Shown: one piece after another, positions 1-11,619 of the stretch
Layout of the letters: the number at the start of each line of letters is the position of its first letter
Numbering within the stretch: the stretch's first letter is position 1
DNA from: Ischnura elegans
Taxonomy: Eukaryota > Arthropoda > Insecta > Odonata > Coenagrionidae
NCBI RefSeq assembly: GCF_921293095.1
Contig: NC_060249.1
Location: 73,791,907-73,855,906 of the forward strand
Direction of reading: 5' to 3'
Length of the DNA stretch: 64,000 bases
Translations under genes and position numbers: made by a program
The notes under the pieces: model-generated
The model's database searches: none
The model's input: the letters and a program-made list of their open reading frames with translations, nothing else
What the model was told of the DNA's origin: nothing

Positions 1-599
1 AACCAATGTTGAATAAGTAAATTTGGCATTGAGTCATGCTAGCTCGTTGTCTGATCCGAATGTTCCCGGGCAGCTGTCACTTATTTTTGTCATAAGCATA
101 TTGTTAACAACAAATATAGTTTGGTATGGAGTAGTTATTACAGCCACAGACTCGTATTGTAGCCTACATTACTATTGAGTGTGACGGAAGAAGAGAAAAT
201 GTAAATATCTAAATATTTTCTCAAAATCCATTCATGATTTAACTAGTTGCCACTAAATTTTATTTTTTAATATAGTACGGTTATGTGCCTAGATTATAAA
301 ATAAAAGTTAGGGGAAATTCTGAGAAATAGTACTTGATAAAGGTTAATGAACAATCTTTTAACATTTAAATATATGAAAAACAGGGACGGGGATTTTATA
401 ATATTTTACGCAGCATTTTATGCAAAGTCATAGCTTCAAGTTATAAATCATGGCTCATCGAAAATTTGGTAATGAAATAGGAGGATTTGTATAACTCAAG
501 GCACGTTTTTGTTTTCAAGGCAAAAATGCGAAAAACATTCATACGCGCAAAAAACGGACGAAAACATTTCTTCGTAAAACGATCTGCAATTATTTAGCT
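1..599. other. AT-rich DNA, no feature seen
   Basis: No protein similarity, RNA gene or repeat structure is recognised. Open frames here are short and of chance composition. Confidence 0.5.
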
Positions 600-1240
600 G
601 GAGGTGAATGAATGAATGAATATTTTTATTATGCTCTATCTCAAACCTATGAGAGCAAAAAATAGAAAATACAGAAAATGTTCTACTCTTAATAAAAACC
701 ATTTTGACAAAAATATGGCATTATGGATATTATTGCTGGGCTAACAAGTAGTAGATATTTAGACAAAAAATGTAAAATATTCAATACTAATAACATAAAA
801 ATATAAGTTTTAACACAGATAGTAATGAACACACACATACATATACACATTTATGTAGAGAGTTTTGATTACATCACAACTTTACGATGATAACTTCAAT
901 GAGTTGAGGAGACTAACTTAAGCCCCAGACTTCAAATAGGAGTACAGCCTTCCTTTAAACGACTGAAGTGATTGTGACGTCTTTATATTTGGCGGTAGAG
1001 AGTTCCAGAATCTAGATGCAATTAGATGAAAAGATTTGAAATGCATGGAGGTGGATATAGACCCAAACAGAATTTTCATCAAAATCTGAGACCTAAAGGG
1101 ACAAACGTTAGTTGAATTGAGTCGAAAGAACCATTCGAGATCGACTGGAACAATATCCATGGAGTGTGCGAAGTTAATTCTATGAAGCACCGATTTTATC
1201 ACGATTCCCCACGAAGCTGAGCTGAAAAGGAAGCATCACT
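600..1240 (-). mobile_element. LINE 3' end with reverse-transcriptase C-terminus
   Basis: On the minus strand a frame ending near 918 encodes the typical last segment of a non-LTR retrotransposon ORF2. The visible signature is HLIASRFWNSLPPNIKTSQS followed by SFKGRLYSYL, the 'ASxxWNSLPxxI' block found downstream of the RT domain in Jockey/CR1-like LINEs. An untranslated tail follows and ends in tandem CATT units on the plus strand at about 608-622, read as (AATG)n on the element's own strand. The copy is heavily 5'-truncated, beginning near 1240. The clade is not resolved. Confidence 0.75.
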
Positions 1241-1384
1241 ACTTCTATATAGGGCTTATTTTTTCTTTTTTTTTACAAACGCAGAACTAATTTTAATGCT
1301 TAGGCCATCAACTTGAAATATTCAAGCAATAGACTACAAATCTTCGTCAATATTTGTATGTATCTCAAATTTAAAAACAGCTTC

Positions 1385-1548
1385 TTGAGGGAAACCAAAA
1401 ACTTGTTGTGCAACACGAAATTTTGTTTTATAACGCAATGTTACATGAAATATGTTACAAGGATTTGTAACTTTTCGCAAAACACGTTGTATGCAACTTG
1501 TTATATATGTATAACATGTTACAAAGTGTAGGCTCACCTTTTTATGCG
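1385..1548 (+). repeat. diverged direct repeat, copy 1
   Basis: A block containing AAATTTTGTTTTATAAC, then TGTTACATG and ATGTTACA words, and ending in AACATGTTACA and a CACCTTT-like word. It recurs in the same order and orientation at about 2325-2463. The short words TGTTACATG and CATGTTACA are inverted relative to each other. No coding potential is recognised. Confidence 0.6.
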
Positions 1549-2324
1549 CTGATGAATTAAAGACGATAAAATTAGTTTTCAAGAGAAATATGTCACTACG
1601 AAGACTGGTCGAACTGGAAGGATGGGTTCTCTTAAAAGTTTGTACAAGAACAGCTTTGTGACTACGAAGCTCTTCCAGTAAAAGGAAAGAAAAAACACAC
1701 GCTTATGTAAATGAGCACACACGAAAAAAAAACATTGCGGCGTCCGTAGCTGAGTCACGAGCTCGTGCTTTCGTTTGGAAATATTTATCGTAATCTTTTT
1801 TCTGGAGAAAAATCTTGGGAGGCAAATGGTTGGTGAGTCAACACTCTAGTACCGTTAGTCTTGAAGAAATGAGGTTTTCACGTGAGAAAAAAAGAGTATG
1901 CTAAACAGTCCGATTCGTATTAAACAAAATAACTTTGTTAATGTCACATATTTAATTTCACACCACGGGATGATGTCGCACTGCGACGAAGCAGCCCGTG
2001 TGAAAATAACGAAGTAATTTCATTCAATAGGAAGCAATGCAACTAAGTAACTCCAGATATTATTGACTATGCCAATGCGCCTAGCTGACAATATCAGTGT
2101 AAGAATAATTACAATTTATTTTACAATAACAACAAAAAGCATGGCTGAAGGAAAACACGGTTATTATTTAAGGATTGTTGAATCAGTGACTTAAATGCCT
2201 GCTCATGAAATTCAATACTCTAGTGAGGAAATGTAAAGATTGCTGTAAAATGTCCGTAAAAATTGCCGTACATAAGACTTCAATTCATCGGTTCAATACG
2301 AATCAAATCTAACATGTTTTTGGT

Positions 2325-2463
2325 TTTCCACTTCGTCAGGAAAATTTGTTTTATAACACATTGTTACATGTACCATGTTACACGGGTCTGTAACTTTTTC
2401 GTAAAATATGTCAAATATAATTTGTTTTATATAACATGTTACACAGTGTTAACGTACCTTTAA
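2325..2463 (+). repeat. diverged direct repeat, copy 2
   Basis: Second copy of the block at 1385-1548, about 940 bp downstream. It has the same order of words (AAATTTGTTTTATAACAC, TGTTACATG, ATGTTACA, GTAACTTTTTCG, AACATGTTACA, ACCTTT) with many substitutions. The roughly 780 bp between the two copies holds nothing else I recognise. Confidence 0.6.
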
Positions 2464-2489
2464 GGAGGTAGCCTAAGAAGTGACCATTA

Positions 2490-2945
2490 GTTTTGGATTC
2501 TGTCAGACAATTTTGATAGACGTTTTGGGAAACGCGCGTCGTACCAAAATTCGTCCCTCATGATGGCGTTTCCACCACGATAACGCGTCTACTCACACGC
2601 TATTCAGGACAGGGTTTTTCGCCAAAACCAGAACTTCCGTGATCCCGCAGCCACTCTACTCTCCAGACGTGGCTCCATCAGACTTTGTTGTCTCCAAAGA
2701 TAAAATCAACCTTGAAAGGGCACCGACTCGACTCTATAGCGGATATTAAAACTTGTACGACGGACCTGAAGAAGATCCCTAAGGCGGCTTACCAGTCAGG
2801 ATTCGAGAGCTGGAAGAAACGTTTGTAAAGGTGTGTCGTCAGCCAAGGTATGTTTTTTGAGGGTGACATGTTCGATTAAGCTGTATCCATTGAAATAAAC
2901 AAGTTATAAAACCAATACGGTCTTTTTTTGATCACGCCTGACACA
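2490..2945 (+). mobile_element. mariner-family transposase C-terminus (decayed)
   Basis: Mariner elements encode a DDE/D transposase that moves them by cut and paste at TA sites. Here the reading frame is broken by stops and shifts, but the C-terminal third is recognisable. It shows TLKGHRLDSIADIKT, then DLKKIPKAAYQSGFESWKKR at about 2760-2827, then QGMFFEGDMFD ending in a stop at 2877. These correspond to the conserved end of the family, including the 'xFxxWxKR' and 'GxYFEGD' segments. A weaker upstream stretch resembles the HHDN region. About 60 bp after the stop, the sequence around 2917-2940 ending in TTGATCACGCCTG resembles a 3' mariner terminal repeat. No left end was found. It cannot make an active enzyme. 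Confidence 0.8.
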
Positions 2946-3899
2946 AATGCTTCAAAAGATGAAAAAAACCTGAAGCTTATATGTATATTATTCATTGAGA
3001 TCGTTGCTATTTAAAAAGATAGGCATAGGATGTCGACTAGAATATTAAACGAGCGTGCCGCGACTTAAGAATGTTTCCTGGAGTCACCTTGCTGCTAATT
3101 GAATGCTAGCAACTCGTCACCACTTCGATTTCTTCGGTAAATCGTCCTTCGCGTCCCTGGAAATGTTTCGCAGACGTAGATTAAGAGACAGAGAAAAATA
3201 TCAGAGAGTTTTTACGACCTTACCGAGATCATATACATAAAATTTAATTCCGTATAGCTTGACAATAATTTTATACGCATGCTTCTATGCTATCTCAGAA
3301 GTTTAAAAAAATAATTTCCGACAATATATGCCCAAGAATTTTGAATCTGAAATTCCTGCCACTCTGACGTCTAGCCCTATTTTTGTGGGCTAAATCAAAT
3401 TTGAAATTCATTTAGTTAGATAACAGAGAAACTGATTAGTATCTACATTTTTCCATTGAAACGTATGTACACTCTTCAAATATTTATTTTCTGTTAGCGT
3501 AAAAAAATTATTTTAGGATTTCAGTTAGCGTAGAGGAAGTTGCCTGCGTAGCTGCGAAGGCCTAAGGTAAATGATCAATTCACGGCAATGGTTCAATGTT
3601 TCCTGATAGAATTTCATGTTGGGGTTCATTAAAATTTCGAACAGAAAACATTTAATCTGAATGAGAGAAGAGATTATATACTGTGTACGTTACAGAAGTG
3701 GTTTTGAAATATAACATACGTAAGATAAAGATGTTTATTTATGGTTGATTCATTCACGAAGATGTAAGATGGATAAGGGAGACTCAGGATTTCTATGGTG
3801 AAATTTTGAAGGCTGTAAAATAATGAGTTCGTTTAAAGAAGACATATTGTGCGCAAGTAGAGAATCACACGAATCAAAAATATTTCTGGTGGTATGGTA
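2946..3899. other. intergenic DNA, nothing recognised
   Basis: AT-rich sequence without recognisable coding, RNA or repeat signals. Confidence 0.45.
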
Positions 3900-3959
3900 T
3901 TTGGAGGAGGCGACCGATAGCTAAGGTCATTCGCGCGATGAGGGAGGGGTAGGGAAGGA

Positions 3960-4195
3960 AGGTAGGAGAGAAACACGGTGTCGGCATTAGCCTGCTAATG
4001 AAAGGCGCCATGGGGACCATGGCTTAACGTCCCATCCAACGGATGGTGTGCTGCGCTTCTTGGTTGCCTCCACACTTCATTCAAGTAGGGATCGCGCAGT
4101 CTATGAAAATTCTCCACCACCGCCGCGCCGGGATTTGAACCCGAGCCCGCGGGGTGGAAAGAGTACACTCTAGCCACCACACCAACCCGATTCCC
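3960..4195 (-). mobile_element. tRNA-derived SINE
   Basis: Read on the minus strand, a tRNA-like head lies at about 4120-4195. It has an A-box-like region (GGTGTGGTGGCTAGAGTG) and a clear pol III B box (GGGTTCAAATCCC, complement of 4131-4143). The body includes GATGGGACGTTAAGCC at about 4024-4039, a word also seen in altered form in the element near 61.7 kb. The head is followed by a non-tRNA body, so this is a retroposon and not a tRNA gene. The exact 3' end and target duplication were not resolved. Confidence 0.7.
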
Positions 4196-4640
4196 TTAAA
4201 CAATATTTATACGAAACAAATATTATGTTTGGCTGAAAGAGAAATGTCTCCTAACAATCAACAATATGTTTTAAACTTTAGCAAAACAATTACTAAAGGA
4301 TAAGCATATAAAACGTAACAGAAGCTGATACCTGATAACTCTGGAGACCCATTGCAGACATTATCTTATTAGCAATTAATGATTGACGCTAAAATAATAA
4401 CAGTTTAAAAATATTGGTGCACCTCACCCAGAGAAGTTAGCCGAACATAAACTAAGCGTGATAAATAGGTCGGGAAATCTAAAACGTATTTAATGAATCC
4501 ATGAGCACATGCCATCTCATTGCTAGATAGTTTTATGCCACGGATGGTAGGCAGTATGTAGCTCAGTTCGGTGCGGTGGAATTGACTTTTGACCCCACCG
4601 ATTCCCATACATCCCACTTTATTCTTCGAGGTCCCTCTCT
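4196..4640. other. intergenic DNA, nothing recognised
   Basis: No supported feature. The 70-codon minus frame at 4405-4617 has no recognisable domain. Confidence 0.4.
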
Positions 4641-5105
4641 CAAATTAACCGCAATCTAGGGTGAACACAACAGCAGCAACGTGTCGACTGCGATGAGAAA
4701 GCATTTCGTGCCACCGGTACATGGTTATTTTTTTCTCGATACCTGAACTGTTCTCTTTACGGAGGTGCAGCGGGAGGCGGTCGGTGGTGGAAAACACGAC
4801 CGTGGAGTGGCCTAGACCTTCGCGGCAAGCCTTTTCTCTTCCTGTCGGTGTGAAGCCGACGAGAGATCGGCGGGAAGGAGAGGCCGACTTCCTAGTGGGG
4901 AGGGGGGCCCAAGGCTCCCACACTCGGTGCATTCCCCCGGCAACCGCGATCTCTCTCAGCGGAGTCAGCGGCCGATGACTCTCGCAGCTGCACAAGACGA
5001 TGCGGTGGCTCGAGAAGTGTCTATTTCAACTCCTTTTTCTCACCTAAGAGGATGCAACACTCCCACTCAACCAGTCGCTCATATTCCATTCATAACTCGT
5101 TTAAA
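4640..5105. other. GC-rich, CpG-containing island
   Basis: This block is clearly more GC-rich than its surroundings and contains many CG dinucleotides around 4760-5010. Frames are open on both strands for 85-116 codons, as expected by chance in GC-rich DNA, and neither product is recognised. It could be a promoter, a first exon or an old element. There is no decisive evidence for any of these. Confidence 0.35.
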
Positions 5106-8100
5106 ATAATGGATGGGTCGAGGCGTGACTTCGTAAAATTGCTTCATATCGAATCAAAAAAGTTCGTAAATTTCACATAAAAAATATTAATATCGAACAC
5201 TTGCGTCTCACAGCGAAATTAAAAAGTATAATCTATGGTATACTATTAGATGTTTTCAGAGCCGTAATTTCTCTAAAATATAGCATAAACTTTTTTATTT
5301 AGAATTAATGCATTTAAAAAGACAAATTTACAGCATCTTTACACGTCAAAGATTTAAGCCCTCGGCAAGCCGACAATGCTTTCGATTCGCGCTTGGTGAC
5401 ATAAATTTTCCTATGGATTTTGCTAATGAAGAGATTCCCTGACTTTTTAGTTTTTACTGATTTCCTCCACCAATTTCAAATGCCCTACTTATCTATAATT
5501 ATCATGATTCCCCTAACATGCAACAGCCACGCAATATTTTCTCATGTGGAAAATTTTTGCTTAGAATACGCAGGCCAATATTCACAAAGGTCAACTCTGT
5601 ACATCCCGAAAGATTCAAGAAGTTAGCCTATGTTTTAAACAACAAATACGACGAGACGATGCACTGGTTATGTAGGAGTGACGCGTCCACATAACATTTT
5701 AGCACTAAAACATTTCCTTTTTTCAGCTTCGGTTAAGGATAACAAGCTGCATTTCGACCAATTCGGGAGGGAAAACTTTCGGGGTGTAATATGAGAATGG
5801 ATTTCCGTAAGACCACTCCTTTTAATTTCATCGAGTGTAGAATATTGAAATTAAATACATCATAATAAGGCGGCAATAATACATAATAATGCGGCAAAGT
5901 ATATATGAAAAAGCGATTAAATGGAATTTTAAAATACGTTATACTTAAGTTTCTGTCAAATGTTCCTGACGCGTACGTGTAATCTGCGTAGCCTCGCTTT
6001 GCCACATTTTGCAAAAAATATATAAATTCTTACAGACAGGGAAGTTCCTTGAGTTATTGCAGGTCCTAAAATCAGTAGAAACATGACCATCAGTAATTTG
6101 ATATTTTAAGTTAATGCCTTATGTCGGTATCGAAAAGGCTCACTTAGCGGTCGACATCGGAGCTCATCTAAAGCAATGCAAAATCATAAATCATGAATTC
6201 ACTAGTAAGGAAATAGAAATGGGACACTCCGCATTGACAAAACCGTGACAAAAGGTTACTGGGGACAATGGCAGATCGTGTCGCTGATGAGCAACACTTT
6301 TGAACTGCATCACTGTTTCAGTGACTGCGGGGTGTTTCCTTATCTCGCAGTCTCAGTCAAAGGATAGATTTCGTCATTAGAATGAAACAAAGGGAAACCG
6401 GTCGGAATACAGAGGAATACACTCGAACTGATTCACGCCGTTTGTCGAACAGTCTGTCTTGAGTAATGCCTCCAAGTATACTCTATCCAAATGCAACTAC
6501 AAAATCGCTGTGATACTGCAGTTACCAGTACCCTGTGAGCAACCTTAAATACAGTGGGTGGGGATGAGTCACCCACCCTGCAATGCGCTATCTTTTGATT
6601 CAAAATCCACTGGAATAGGAAACGTATACATGTGTACCCCTGTGAGGCGGCGAAAAATGTTTTCATGTCATCATTAAATACAGCAAAAAATAACAAATCA
6701 CGCGTTTTACAATCAAATGACCTATGATTCTTCCACTACAGTGTTTGACTGAAGAAAAAAAGCTCCAACTCAGTGATTATCCAGCCAAACATTCGCAACC
6801 TAATGCAAATGAGACTTGCTACCGACCAATTTGCAAACATTTTTTCATTAGAATTCGCACTTCTCCATAAATTGCTGAACAGAGCTACGACCAAAATATG
6901 AAAATTATGGTAGACAGATATTTGATAATTATAGATAGACGAATGAAAAATGAAAAAAGAATTGAGCTCAGCCCTGCCAGTTGAGCAAGGTGACTTGTAT
7001 AGTAAACCGTTACCTCTGGACCGACACGCATAGTATGGCGGCGCTGATTTTTATGCTGTCACATAAGAAGTTATAGTTCGAGCAATTAACTAACGAGAAT
7101 GGCCTAAAAGTGTCTCAGTGGCTGCATGCCAAAACCATCTATGAGCCAGCCTGTGCAGCGAGAAGTTCTACTCTTCATCATTAGGCATACTATAGCCACC
7201 TCGTATTATAACCACTTCCTTAACATACCAGAGATCAACTAAGCAACCTCCACAATCACAACAGAATTTAAAGTGGACTTACTATGGTAATATTTATGTC
7301 ATTTTTGAATGGTACCGTGATAATTTGGGCAAAGCACATAGTAATACTATTGGCATATACTATTGTTGAATTTACTTGGTGTGACAGAAAAATTCCCGAA
7401 TTCTCGTTCTCTTTGATATTTAGCTACTTTAATGTCAAAGGGAATAAGACCAAAAGTAAAATCCGAGGATTCCGGCGAAATCGAATGCAATATGCTTTCA
7501 GCGAAAGAATAATTACAAGCTATTTCCCACAAAATATATTTTTTTAAATTACATGCTATCAGGGAATCCTTCACTAAAACCATACAGAGTTTCTCGGGCG
7601 GAGTAGAGGTGTAAATTTGAGACCAATTAAAGAAACTTATAATGTGATCAATAAAGAAAACCTAATTAATTGGTAAAATACCAGTGAGCTGTAATATTAG
7701 GCTGACAGCTGTAATTTAGTATTCCTTGAATCAGAACCAGTGATGGTAAAAGATTCATGCAGCTGAGTTCAAAGTTTCACCATGGAATTTCTTGACCTGC
7801 AAAGATACTGCGAGCATGATGGAGGCCCATTGACACACTTCGCGGAGGACTGATTTCCAATGAGAAAAGAAAATCACCCGCTTATATAGAGAGAATAAAT
7901 GCAATAAATTCGCTTTCTAGCCTTCTGAAGTCGTTTAGAGATGGCAAAATTATAATGGAAATTAATATGGATTCTTTGATTTTCGATGAAGGAAGCATAG
8001 AGTTATTTCATATTCAGTAAAAAATAAATGAATGAAGCAGATACTTTAAGTGAAAATAAATGTTTACAGGAGTTTACGTCCGAAATCTAGTAGCTTAAAT

Positions 8101-8284
8101 CCTCTATAGATGATTTCCTGGTTACCAAAACTTAGCACAACAATGCAACTGGCGCAGGAAAATAAAATGGGACTCTTGCCTTACTGGTTTGACAAAATCA
8201 CACAAAAATGGCTTAGCAAGTCATCAGAATTACCTTCTCTTATTAATGTCAATATACGGGGTACAAGTTGATAAATCATTAAGT
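5106..8284. other. 3.2 kb AT-rich stretch, nothing recognised
   Basis: Several frames of 60-93 codons occur on both strands, for example minus-strand frames at 5733-6014 and 6433-6696. They lack recognisable domains, splice context or codon bias. No terminal repeats or target duplications were noticed. Confidence 0.4.
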
Positions 8285-8577
8285 TTCAAAAAGTCTTTGT
8301 TTTCTTTTTATTTTTATGATACCTGAATTTATATAAGCGTCTGCAACTTGCAATTTTTGGGTTTGTATGTTTTTTGTATGGTTTTTGATTTTGTTTCATG
8401 TCTTTGGAAATCTGTATACAGGTGGTTGTTTGAGTTGGTTGGTTAAGTGTTTCATGATTTCTTCTTTTTTTTTATGTTAACCTTCTCAGCCTGAGTGTTT
8501 ATGATTATGTATTAATTTAGGCTCCAAAGGAAAGGATTCCTAGAGCCAATAAAGTTTATTTATTATTTATTATTATT
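8285..8577 (+). mobile_element. LINE-type 3' end
   Basis: A T-rich untranslated stretch is followed by AGGCTCCAAAGGAAAGG, a complementary-looking CCTAGAGCC, an AATAAAG signal and a tail of ATTT/ATT units at about 8548-8580. This is the usual form of a non-LTR retrotransposon 3' terminus. No coding portion is attached, so the copy is severely 5'-truncated. Confidence 0.5.
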
Positions 8578-8631
8578 TAAGTTTCAAAAATCTACTTCTG
8601 GAGGTCTACCCTCGTTTTTCGTGGTAAGCTG

Positions 8632-9275
8632 GAGAATAGGGTAGTTTCCTTCATCAAAGAAAACGAAAGGAATTGATTGCGATTCGTTACCCACCATTAG
8701 TGTATTCATAATATACAAATTATTTGGTTTTATAAATCCCAGTTTAGACGAATGTTAATGGCCAATTTTAACTTCATTTTAAAAAGGCCAGATTGGCGCC
8801 CATACGATGCCACTCCACGTGACGTCACAGGGATGCTATAAGAGTAGTCAGGAGTTTAACATCGCCTAAGATTACCAATGCATGCATGAGGCACAGAGCT
8901 CAGGCAAACATCTATTAATAACAGCCTATAAAAAATGCCTATGGTCGGAAAGTTTCCTTCGTTTAATAGGGTATTAAGTAGCCTTATTTAAGCCAAGCGC
9001 CAACTGCTAGTAGCCTGCATCGTAGCGGCGCTCATAGCCTCACACCAAGGTGGCCTCACGGCGGCAGCCGGAACCAGAATGACGTCACACGGGCTTTTCC
9101 CACCATTCATACTGTAGCCGTCACGTTTTCGCGCGCTTGAAATTTCTCACTTTTCATTTAATCGCGAAAAATAGGTATCGTCATTTAAAAATCTAAAAGC
9201 GTGAAATACGTACTCCTTGAGTAATAACCTTTCAATTCATTAAATAAAAAAAAAAACGGGAAACCACCCTATTCG
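8632..9275. mobile_element. non-autonomous DNA element with AATAGGGT terminal repeats
   Basis: The left end GAATAGGGTAGTTTCCTTC at about 8634 is inverted at the right end (complement GAATAGGGTGGTTTCC at about 9255-9273). Between them, GC-rich blocks contain two TGACGTCAC palindromes, near 8819 and 9081. No transposase frame is present. A target duplication could not be settled, so the superfamily is open. Confidence 0.5.
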
Positions 9276-9417
9276 CGAGTGTACCGTGACTCATGTGTAC
9301 TTATAGTGGCACTCAAAATAATTTCGGTTACGTTGCTGGAATGATGATTACGGCTTCGTTACGTACGAGAATGTGTACATTGAGTGGTTTACATACAAAG
9401 TTTCACAGAGAGCCAAG

Positions 9418-9430
9418 TATGTAAGTGGTT
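9418..9430. repeat. target-site duplication, left, of fold-back copy A
   Basis: TATGTAAGTGGTT is repeated exactly at 10062-10074. It ends immediately before the left arm of the insertion. Confidence 0.75.
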
Positions 9431-10061
9431 GTGACGAATATTTCTCGGGTTTTCAGCCAGGTCAATGCTTTTATGTAAGCCGACGTGTGAAATTGGACTT
9501 CCATGAAGTAACACAGCCTTGAGGATGGGAGACAAGTCGTCTCCCGAAACGTCGCTAAATAACTTAATGATGTTCGTATTTTTGTTTTTTAATAAAAAAT
9601 GTATAATTTACTGGTTAATATTTATGTTAACAATAATTTTAATGCTATTTCAATGTTATATTACAAATAGCATATCAAATCTATTGACATTGCTGCATCG
9701 ATTCAACTTTTTAAATTTAAAATTGAGCCAATCGGGTAGCTGTAGAGCTGTCTTGAAGATCGGAATATTTCGAAGCGAGAGGGATTCTATGAACCTCAGC
9801 TGCGCACCTGTCACTTTGCCAGTGATTTATACGAAGATGTGCATACTTACTTGCTTTTCAAATTAATTTTTCAGCGGCTCAAATCAGTGTCTTCCCAACC
9901 ATGATATGAAAAAACAAAACCCCAAACTTTTATTTTTCTAATTATGACCACCTTTTTTGGATTTGGTCCCACTGTGCGTCGGCTTATATAAAAGCATTAA
10001 CCTGGCTGAGAACCCGAGAAGTATTCGTCACAAGTATTCAACAGGAACAATTAAAATCGTA
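9431..10061 (+). mobile_element. fold-back insertion A (long form, Penelope-like terminal repeat)
   Basis: Inverted arms of about 55 bp at 9431-9485 and 9977-10031 match at roughly 50 positions. The right arm is followed by a one-sided tail at 10032-10061 (30 bp). The whole is flanked by an exact 13-bp duplication (9418-9430 and 10062-10074). Just inside the left arm, at 9518-9553, is a stem-loop core: CTTGAGGAT, then a perfect 7-bp helix GGGAGAC/GTCTCCC closed by AAGTC, then GAAACGTC. Unlike the other copies, about 490 bp of interior remains between the arms. Its longest frame, 9519-9866, is not a recognisable protein. The architecture matches copies B-G. The Penelope assignment is inference from the inverted terminal repeats, the tail, the variable target duplication and the hammerhead-like core. 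Confidence 0.7.
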
Positions 10062-10074
10062 TATGTAAGTGGTT
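10062..10074. repeat. target-site duplication, right, of fold-back copy A
   Basis: Exact copy of 9418-9430, starting where the 30-bp tail ends. Confidence 0.75.
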
Positions 10075-11619
10075 ATTCATACACAGCCTTACACTATTGA
10101 CGTGGCTTCCGTTGTGCCATACGAATGTAAATCTCAATTAAGTGGTAATCTCTCCCCTAACATAATATTTTACTCGCTTTTGTTCTACCATAACGGTCCA
10201 GCCCATGCGACCGACTTCGATAAAAACCCTTCTCTGCTGCGTGGGGGTCTTGACCCCGACTTTGAAAATTACCAACGCTTAAGTGGTGTCAGTGCAGTGC
10301 CCGTAAAGCGGTCTCGTTCCCAGTGATAGCGGAGGCTAGAGGACATGATTTATGGAACACCTCGACGTTTACCGTACTGATGGAAACTTCGCAAGAGCGT
10401 CGGATATTAATTTATGCTGACACAGAAGCACAGTGAGCAATTCATAAATGTCTCTTTGGGAAACACCTTTACTCCCGCCCGCTTGCAAAATCATAGCGTT
10501 TCTCTCTGTTCCACTAGGATGTTATTCGTTACATACCCATCGATTTTTTGCCCACGGCTTCATTAAGATCGACAGAAGCTTAATATTAGGTTAGATTAGG
10601 AGACTTTTCTATCATTTAATCGGCAGTGCGAAGTATTGCTCGGTCTGTTTTTAAATCCAAAGCTTAGAATAAATATGAACCATCATACTAGCATTTTGAA
10701 TCGTTCCAACCAATAAAGTAATGCTCAAGATTTCATTATTTCAGATAGATTTCTCATTCGTTGCGTTAAATTGGGACCTCAGATACCAAGAAACTAGGGA
10801 GAAGGTATTATATCATATGACCAGTAATTTTATATTGAAAATTGACTATTTACACCAATGCTCACGGAGGAAACTTTTATCAGTGCAAAAATCAATACAA
10901 ATTTTCAATGCTACTTACGATAGATAGCAGCATGGTTTTTCGAAATCACGCATTATTTTCTCCCGATCATCATCTTTCGTTTTAACTGCACCTTTCAAGT
11001 TTCATTGTGTATAATGTTCTGAATTTGAAAGCTAAGTGCAATTATTTAACCTAACAATACTCTATGTACGTTGCGTAGCACCCTCGCCTTGCGTTACATT
11101 TGATCAAGTGGGGAATGACTCACATGCTTACGCCGCAATTTTATGAATCAAGTCGGAATCTACTTCCAAATTCAATCGCTTCTTATTTTCCTCATAGTAA
11201 GGCAAAGTGTTATTTTTTCAACGCACTGGAGCAAGATATAAATCACTTGTTAACTAACGGAGAGTTAAGTGGTAGTACTTTGGTTTCAGAACAATTATGT
11301 CCTTGTCAGCGAGATGTAATTGCTCCTAGAGGCAAACAAATTTTCATATCCATAACAAATTATATCGAAATCATATTGGTAGCTAACAGTAGTGAATATC
11401 TTTCCCAATGCATTAAGACTGGGATAAAATCGTCCGCTGTTATAAATTCCGTGAAGCGACTCTGCGGGAAGGTAGAACACACATAGACTGACTTGCAGTC
11501 CTAAAATTTTGTTGTAAATTCTTTTCCTTTTATAACTACCACCGTAGAAAGAAAAAAAATCGTCGAAATTAACAGCACCACTCCGAATTAAGCGTGAAGG
11601 TCCGAGTTTATGGTTTTCT
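10075..11619. other. intergenic DNA with an unrecognised 128-codon frame
   Basis: The plus frame 11100-11486 is open for 128 codons but has no recognisable domain, signal peptide or splice pattern. It could be chance. Nothing else is supported here. Confidence 0.35.

Noticed and set aside
4645..4995. Genes in the GC-rich island
   Set aside because: Both strands are open with basic, low-information products, and nothing is recognised.
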